The position numbers and the translations under genes are program-made. This document shows, piece after piece, positions 59,064 through 64,000 of a DNA stretch of 64,000 bases. The stretch is from NCBI RefSeq assembly GCF_000234665.1, contig NC_018335.1:1157954-1221953 (forward strand). Reading direction: 5' to 3'. This DNA is from Leishmania mexicana MHOM/GT/2001/U1103 (lineage: Eukaryota; Euglenozoa; Kinetoplastea; Trypanosomatida; Trypanosomatidae). The stretch's first letter is position 1; each line of letters opens with the position of its first letter. The notes under the pieces are model-generated. The model searched no databases. It was not told the DNA's origin and saw only the letters and a program-made list of their open reading frames with translations.

Positions 59064-61952
59064 ATGCCTGTGCGAGTGCTATGCCTGCATGGCGCTCAGC
59101 AGACGCGAGAGATCTTCCAGAATCAGCTGAGCCTCTTCCAGGATGACCTCGCCCGCATTGCAGAGCTTGTGTTTCTAGAGGCACCGCATGTGCTACCTCT
59201 CATCACAGCGCAAGATGACATACCCACGCGATCGTGGTGCAGCGCGGACGGCAGGGAAGACTACAGCGCTGGAGATGCGCTGGTTGCGACAGCGATGCAG
59301 CCTGCCGGCCCAAGCACTGACCTTGCCTTCACCGTCATGCTTGGCTTCTCGCAGGGGGCTTTGATGATTTATCGATACCTGTGGCTGCACGCGACGGACG
59401 CTGCGGTGGCTGCGCAGCTGCGCGGTGTCGTCGTAGCCGGCGCGCCAGACCCACGCCGCATGTTCCCGCGCAACGCAGACAACACACTCTTTCAATCCGC
59501 CTCTGACAGCGCTGCAAGCTCCGCCACCGGGGCCACCGTTTTTGCTGCACTACCCTTTCTTCACATCATTGGTAAGAAGGATGCCATTGTGGCGCCGGAG
59601 GAGAGCGCCGCCTTTGCGCAGGTGTGCAGCAGCGCTTCTCATATTCTCTTCCACGAGCATGCGCACAGTATTCCTGCGCTAAAAGAAGTGCGCACGGGAG
59701 TGCGAGAGGTGTGCCAGGCAGCCTTGCTGAGCTCAGCCAAGTTGGCGGAGACGCTCGAGGCCCGGGCGGAGGAGCTGGAGATGGTCCGCTCCATGTACGA
59801 GGAGGAATGTGTTCTGACCTGCGGCAACGAGACACTCCTGCGCATTCCGCTCTTCACGGATGCGGAGTCTCTGGTAGCATCCTCTCCTTCACCGGCGGCA
59901 GCGTCGCTGGAGGCGTCTGCGGTGCACGCGCTAGGGCGCATCAAGGTTTGCTTCCGCGTGCCCTGGAGCTACCCGTCAACGCTGCCGACGGTGGAGATGG
60001 CTGACGGTCCAGCCTGGCACTCGGTCAAGTACGAGCGCTGGGCAGCAGACATCGTGGTGCGCACCTCGGCCTACCTCGCCGACGAGCTCGGTGTCGAGAC
60101 GGCTATGCTGCTGCCAGCCTACCTCTACGCCGCTGGGCTGGCGCAAGAGAAGTTGGACGTCCTCGTTGATATCTTCGCCGAAGAGGTGTGTGGCCGCGGC
60201 GGGGCTGACGGAGAAGCTGCAGTGTCGCAGCTTGCTAGCCCTTGGGCGGCCGAGGACGCGTTGCTCCGGGAAGCGTACATCGCTGAGGCGGAGGCAAAAG
60301 CTGCCGAACTGCTCTTGGCTGAGGCGAGGCGCCGCCGCGATGGCCGCCGTCCAACCGCAGACGTCGGCGAAGATGGCGACGGGGAATTCGACAGCGAGGA
60401 AGCCGAGTCTGAGGCCGCTGCGGCCGCTGGCGGTTGTGGCGGGACCTGCACACTGACAATTGGCCTGATCGGCAAGCCCAGCGCTGGTAAGAGCACCTTC
60501 TTCAACGCCGTCACGAACCCGACCGTCGAGAGCGAGGCGGCGCGTGTTGCGGCTTTTCCCTTCACCACTATCGAACCGAACATCGGCGCTGCTCTGGCAC
60601 CTCTGTACTGCCCATGTGCAACACTGTGCGCGGCAGCGGTGACGCGTGCTGGTGACGGTGCCACTGACGCGGCTGCGACCGCCGGCAGTGCGGCGTCCTT
60701 TAGCGCCGTCCTTTCCTCTGGCCTTCCTGGTAACCTGTGCGATGCAACGTACGGTCACGTGCGTGCGCTGGGTAGCGACCACTTTCGCCGACATCCTGTG
60801 AAGGTGAAGGATGTGGCCGGGCTTGTGCAGGGCGCCTACCAAGGCAAGGGCAAAGGGAACCAGTTCTTGAATGACCTGTGCGACGCTGACGTGCTGGTGC
60901 ACGTGGTGGACGGTGCGGCCGCGACGGAGGCGGACGGCACGGCGTGCGCGCCCGGCCAGGGCTCCACGATGGAGGACATCACATGGGTGCGTTCGGAGGT
61001 GCACAGCTGGATCTACGACAATCTTCGCGCCAAATGGACGAGCCTCGTGCGGCAGCCGACGAAACTGCGCAGCATGTTCAGTGGCTACCGGAGCACTCCG
61101 ACCTTCGTGGACCGCGTGCTGCGGCGCGTCGGCATTGCCAACGAAATCGCGCTGACAGCTATGCTGCGCACATGGGGGCCACAGGAGCTGCACGCGTTCG
61201 TGGCGCTGTACGTTCGTCTTCGCTTTCCAATGATCGTGGCTCTGAATAAGGCAGACCTCTCCACTGCTGCTGACATGGCGGCGGCGTTGCGCCAGGCTTA
61301 CCCACACGAGGTGTTTGTCCCCATGACGGCGAGGATAGAGTGGCTGGCGCTGCAACTGAGCCGCCAAGGCTACGTTGACTACACTCCTGGTGCGGCATCG
61401 CTGAGTGTCAAAGCCGACTGCGGGAAAGCTGCCAGCCTGGAGAAACGCGTGCGTCAGGAGTTGCACGACGTCACCTCCTTCTTCCGCACCACCGCTCCCT
61501 CACCGGAGCGTCTGTCGTCGCCGTTGCTGCTGACCACCACTGGCGTACAAGATGTGCTGGCGGCGGCGATGGAGGCGTGCGGGGTGATGCTTGTGTACCC
61601 TGTCCGCGCCTTTCACCCTGTCACCTCGCTCGCCCACTGTCTCACCTTCAAGCAAGGCAGCTCTGCTGAACGGGTGTTCAACGTGCTTGTGCATCTGAAG
61701 CTGCTTGAGGGAAAGCTGGTGCGCTTCGAGATGATCGACCTCGCACCTGTGAAGCGGCAGCTGCACCAGCGGCTTTTGGCGTCTCTGGCCACCACCCTAT
61801 CGAATGAGGTGTCAACGCCGGTGCCAGCGCAGCAGCAGCAGCAGTGCGCCGTGGCACTACCAACGAGCGTGCAGACGCTACGCAAGACGGAGGTGGTTAG
61901 CTCTTCCGCGGTGCTGGCGCGCATTCTCTCCAACAAGCGCCAGCTTGTCTAG
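59064..61952 (+). CDS. Serine hydrolase (FSH1) - RWD - OBG/Ygr210-type GTPase fusion, 962 aa
   Basis: Three families are joined in one open frame. Residues 1-222 match FSH1/OVCA2-type alpha/beta hydrolases, with the LCLHG start, nucleophile S96 in GFSQG, D173 in GKKDAIV and H201 in HAHSIP, so the triad is complete. Residues 226-385 look like an RWD domain (EELEMVRSMYEEE, then PSTLPTVE). An Ala/Glu-rich helix and an acidic linker lead to an OBG-family GTPase from about 463. Its G1 is GKPSAGKS (470-477), its switch I FPFTTIEPN, its G3 DVAGLV (583-588), followed by GKGKGNQFL, and its G4 NKAD (728-731). These and the C-terminal TGS-like region fit the YchF-related Ygr210 subgroup. The ATG at 59064 starts exactly at the hydrolase and follows an AG at 59019-59020. 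Substrate and partners are unknown. Confidence 0.85.
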   Translation: MPVRVLCLHGAQQTREIFQNQLSLFQDDLARIAELVFLEAPHVLPLITAQDDIPTRSWCSADGREDYSAGDALVATAMQPAGPSTDLAFTVMLGFSQGALMIYRYLWLHATDAAVAAQLRGVVVAGAPDPRRMFPRNADNTLFQSASDSAASSATGATVFAALPFLHIIGKKDAIVAPEESAAFAQVCSSASHILFHEHAHSIPALKEVRTGVREVCQAALLSSAKLAETLEARAEELEMVRSMYEEECVLTCGNETLLRIPLFTDAESLVASSPSPAAASLEASAVHALGRIKVCFRVPWSYPSTLPTVEMADGPAWHSVKYERWAADIVVRTSAYLADELGVETAMLLPAYLYAAGLAQEKLDVLVDIFAEEVCGRGGADGEAAVSQLASPWAAEDALLREAYIAEAEAKAAELLLAEARRRRDGRRPTADVGEDGDGEFDSEEAESEAAAAAGGCGGTCTLTIGLIGKPSAGKSTFFNAVTNPTVESEAARVAAFPFTTIEPNIGAALAPLYCPCATLCAAAVTRAGDGATDAAATAGSAASFSAVLSSGLPGNLCDATYGHVRALGSDHFRRHPVKVKDVAGLVQGAYQGKGKGNQFLNDLCDADVLVHVVDGAAATEADGTACAPGQGSTMEDITWVRSEVHSWIYDNLRAKWTSLVRQPTKLRSMFSGYRSTPTFVDRVLRRVGIANEIALTAMLRTWGPQELHAFVALYVRLRFPMIVALNKADLSTAADMAAALRQAYPHEVFVPMTARIEWLALQLSRQGYVDYTPGAASLSVKADCGKAASLEKRVRQELHDVTSFFRTTAPSPERLSSPLLLTTTGVQDVLAAAMEACGVMLVYPVRAFHPVTSLAHCLTFKQGSSAERVFNVLVHLKLLEGKLVRFEMIDLAPVKRQLHQRLLASLATTLSNEVSTPVPAQQQQQCAVALPTSVQTLRKTEVVSSSAVLARILSNKRQLV

Positions 61953-62664
61953 CAGATGTTGAGGACTGGGAGAGGGGTACCGGCTCACCTCTCCGAGACG
62001 CAGTTCTACAGACGCACGTTGCCTAATGCACCTGGCAGCTGGATTTAGCCGCGTGACAGTGCTCCTTGGGAACTTGGGCTGGGGTGTGCGCTTTCTCCGA
62101 TGCACGCCACCTCCCACCTCCCCAACGTCACTCAGTAAGCCAGGCCTCCCTCCCCCTCCCCTCTCCCTTCCCCTCGCTGTGTCTCTCTTTCTTTCATGTG
62201 CCCATAATCGCACGGCTCTGTCGAGCAACGACGAGTGCCGATCACGCGTACATAAGAAAAGCAAGCACGCATATAGGACGTGGCATGTGCTGCATGCTGA
62301 CACTCGCTCGCACACACGTGCACAGAGTCTCCCTTTTAGCACTGCCCGTGTGCGTCGTCTTTTCTGGGGCCGCCCCCCCTCTTTCTGCTCTCTCAAGCTG
62401 CGTGGCTTGCACAGCACGAGGCAAAGCGTGTGTGGGGAAGTGGGTGGGCAGGAAGCCCAGCGCCACGGAGATCTTCGAACGCTGCCTTGTGAGTGTCTGT
62501 GTGCGCATGCGCATGTCGCTCCCCTTTCCTCCCTCCCCCGCTCAGCCCATGCGATTTTCTTTCCCACTGTCGCGTCCCTCTCCTCTCCGCTTCTTCCACG
62601 CATCGTACCCTGCCCTTTTTTCCTTTCTCAATCCGCTAGCTTTACACGGTCGTGCGCTGCTTAC
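61953..62664. other. Spacer after the fusion gene
   Basis: The spacer holds the 3' UTR, C-rich tracts at 62140-62195 and a strong tract at about 62517-62632 ending near GCTAG (62637-62641), which looks like an acceptor. Long frames here follow the pyrimidine-rich sequence and are not credible genes. Confidence 0.45.
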
Positions 62665-63825
62665 GATGTACCCGGCGGGTGGCCGGCGTACCAACTGCCA
62701 TCGTTGCATCGCCGCTCCGAACAACCATATGACTCTTTTCTGGCGCTGCCTGCGCCTCGCTACCGCGGGCGCTTCTGCGTCATTACAGCAAGTAGCAACA
62801 AGCTCTTCGCTTCTTGTGCCCCAGCGCGCACATCCTCCTGCTACTCGTTGCCTTCCCTCTTCCTCTCTCGCTACCAACGCGTAACATACGACTGTGAAGG
62901 CGTGCCCTGGACATTGAGTGCTGACGGCCAACTCTCTCGTTCCCGCTCTTCTTCTCCGCACCTCCTCATTGTCTCCGTCTTACCCCAGCGAGTACCTGTG
63001 CACCGGTCTCTGGGGGGAACATTGGACACGCACGCAGGCCCCTTATCACCACATTCGACTGATCCCCACTCCATTCGAATCCCTTTCTCACGCTATTAGG
63101 TGGTTCGCTAGACTGGAGTATTCCGTATGCGGCTGCGATCTTGACGTTGCAGAGGGGCCCTTCTTCTGCTGGGCTGCTTGCGGATTGCGCCAATCATAGT
63201 GCTGCGGAGGGAGGCGGTGCAGGTGTCGGGGGAGTGCATCCATCGCCTCAAGGACCCCGCCCGCTCCCGCTGCCGGGGAGGCGAAGCGAATGCGGACATG
63301 GGTCTCGCTGAGCACTCGCCCTGTCCAAATCGTCAGAACCAACTCGTGTTGCCCAGGCTGGTGCATGATGCAGACCCTCGGTGTCGTTGTCTCGACAATC
63401 TACGGCATCGCACTCAACGGGCACGGCATGACGCCAGCAGAGAAGCGCATCACTGCGCTGGGCTTGAAGAGGGCCTTCGACTGCTTCCTCACTCCGGGGC
63501 GGCTCGCGCGCATACGCACCCTCTGCAGCACACGTTCCCGGGGGTAGGGGGACGATGGGTCCCGTGGCCCTGATGCTCAACCTCGAGCAGGAGCATGAGA
63601 CGGTGAGATGGTACGAAGAGAGCCCGCGCTTTGCAGAAAAAAGCGGGAAGACGTGGCTCCACGACAGACACGCGATGGGGGCACGGCCCCGCCGACCGTG
63701 TAGGTGCGCTGCACATGGGAGGCGCCTTTTCTTTCTTGTCTGCTGGAGCTGCGGCTCCCCTTCACTTGGATGGCGCCTCTGCCATCGCTGCTGTCCTCAC
63801 GGACTATCTTCAAAGAGTCATGTAG
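62665..63825 (+). pseudogene. Possible decayed gene in several frames
   Basis: After the acceptor-like site near 62641, an ATG at 62665 opens only 72 codons. Further on, protein-like segments occur in different frames: 63178 onwards (APIIVLRREAVQV), 63290-63547 (STIYGIALNGHG, then PAEKRITALGLKRAF), 63555-63690 (LNLEQEHETVRWYEE) and 63700-63825 (GAFSFLSAGAAAPLH to LQRVM and a stop). This series of short coherent frames would fit a gene broken by several frameshifts, but no relative is recognised and chance in GC-rich DNA is possible. Confidence 0.25.
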
Positions 63826-64000
63826 CCAACGCGGAGCTATTTTTCACTCCGTGACTCGCCGTCCATACCTGACCCACGCCCCGTTGTATAAAATCCGGTG
63901 AGAACCCCGCCGACGGGCAGAGCCGCGGTTCTGCACACCAAACACAAAGGGGTACAACTGACAGCAGGGTGCGGTGCGACATGTAGCTGGAAGGGCGGGT
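63826..64000. other. Right-edge sequence
   Basis: I see no complete feature in the last 175 bases; the next gene probably begins beyond the window. Confidence 0.3.

Noticed and set aside
62026..63099. 357-codon frame after the fusion gene
   Set aside because: Most of it covers pyrimidine tracts; only its last third looks protein-like and is treated as part of the possible relic.
1..64000. CRISPR arrays, bacterial operons, riboswitches or rho-independent terminators
   Set aside because: The sequence is eukaryotic in gene content and layout, and no regularly spaced repeat-spacer structure was seen.

Overview
The window looks like nuclear DNA of a trypanosomatid, most likely Leishmania or a close relative. 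Coding regions are intronless, GC-rich and packed head to tail on one strand. Most genes are preceded by a long pyrimidine tract and an AG, the layout of a spliced-leader acceptor, and the spacers are rich in CA/TG microsatellites. Several products are trypanosomatid versions of conserved eukaryotic proteins: AIR9-like, ATM1/ABCB3-like, PP4 catalytic subunit, EMC6, COA6, NTAQ1 and a SIZ1/PIAS SUMO ligase. From memory, the ABCB3 gene of L. major lies on chromosome 32, so a chromosome 32 equivalent is possible. I could not check this.

Layout. Positions 1-933 hold two minus-strand genes, the left one cut by the window edge. About 934-6016 is a 5 kb gene-free divergent strand-switch region, a probable RNA polymerase II initiation zone. 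Its left arm is A/C-rich and its right arm G/T-rich on the + strand, so both outward non-template strands are G/T-rich. The switch sits at a 450 bp repeat. From 6017 to the right edge every recognised gene is on the + strand, as one polycistronic unit: NTAQ1, a SURP-containing protein, a small membrane protein, COA6, EMC6, a decayed CNNM/DUF21 gene, its intact paralogue, AIR9-like, an EngB-like GTPase, a J-domain protein, PP4 catalytic subunit, a ROCO-type GTPase, an orphan 1092-aa protein, a 117-aa membrane protein, the SP-RING ligase, ABCB3/ATM1, orphan proteins of 1601 and 613 aa, and a 962-aa serine hydrolase-RWD-OBG GTPase fusion. The last 2 kb has no confident gene but shows signs of a decayed one.

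Trypanosomatid neighbours share transcription but not necessarily function. Even so, three products are probably mitochondrial (COA6, EngB-like GTPase, ABCB3), EMC6 acts in the ER membrane, and AIR9 is a cytoskeletal protein in its family.

A 610 bp GC-rich element occurs twice in inverted orientation (25622-26231 and 49653-50262) with 5 differences by eye, and a 450 bp core of it lies at 3382-3831. It resembles a Leishmania SIDER-type retroposon in size and placement, but the copies are unusually alike. The most interesting items are the three-domain fusion at 59064-61952, the ROCO protein with a zinc ribbon, the CNNM pseudogene with three in-frame stops but no frameshift, the near-identical repeats, and the two-armed G/T-rich initiation region.
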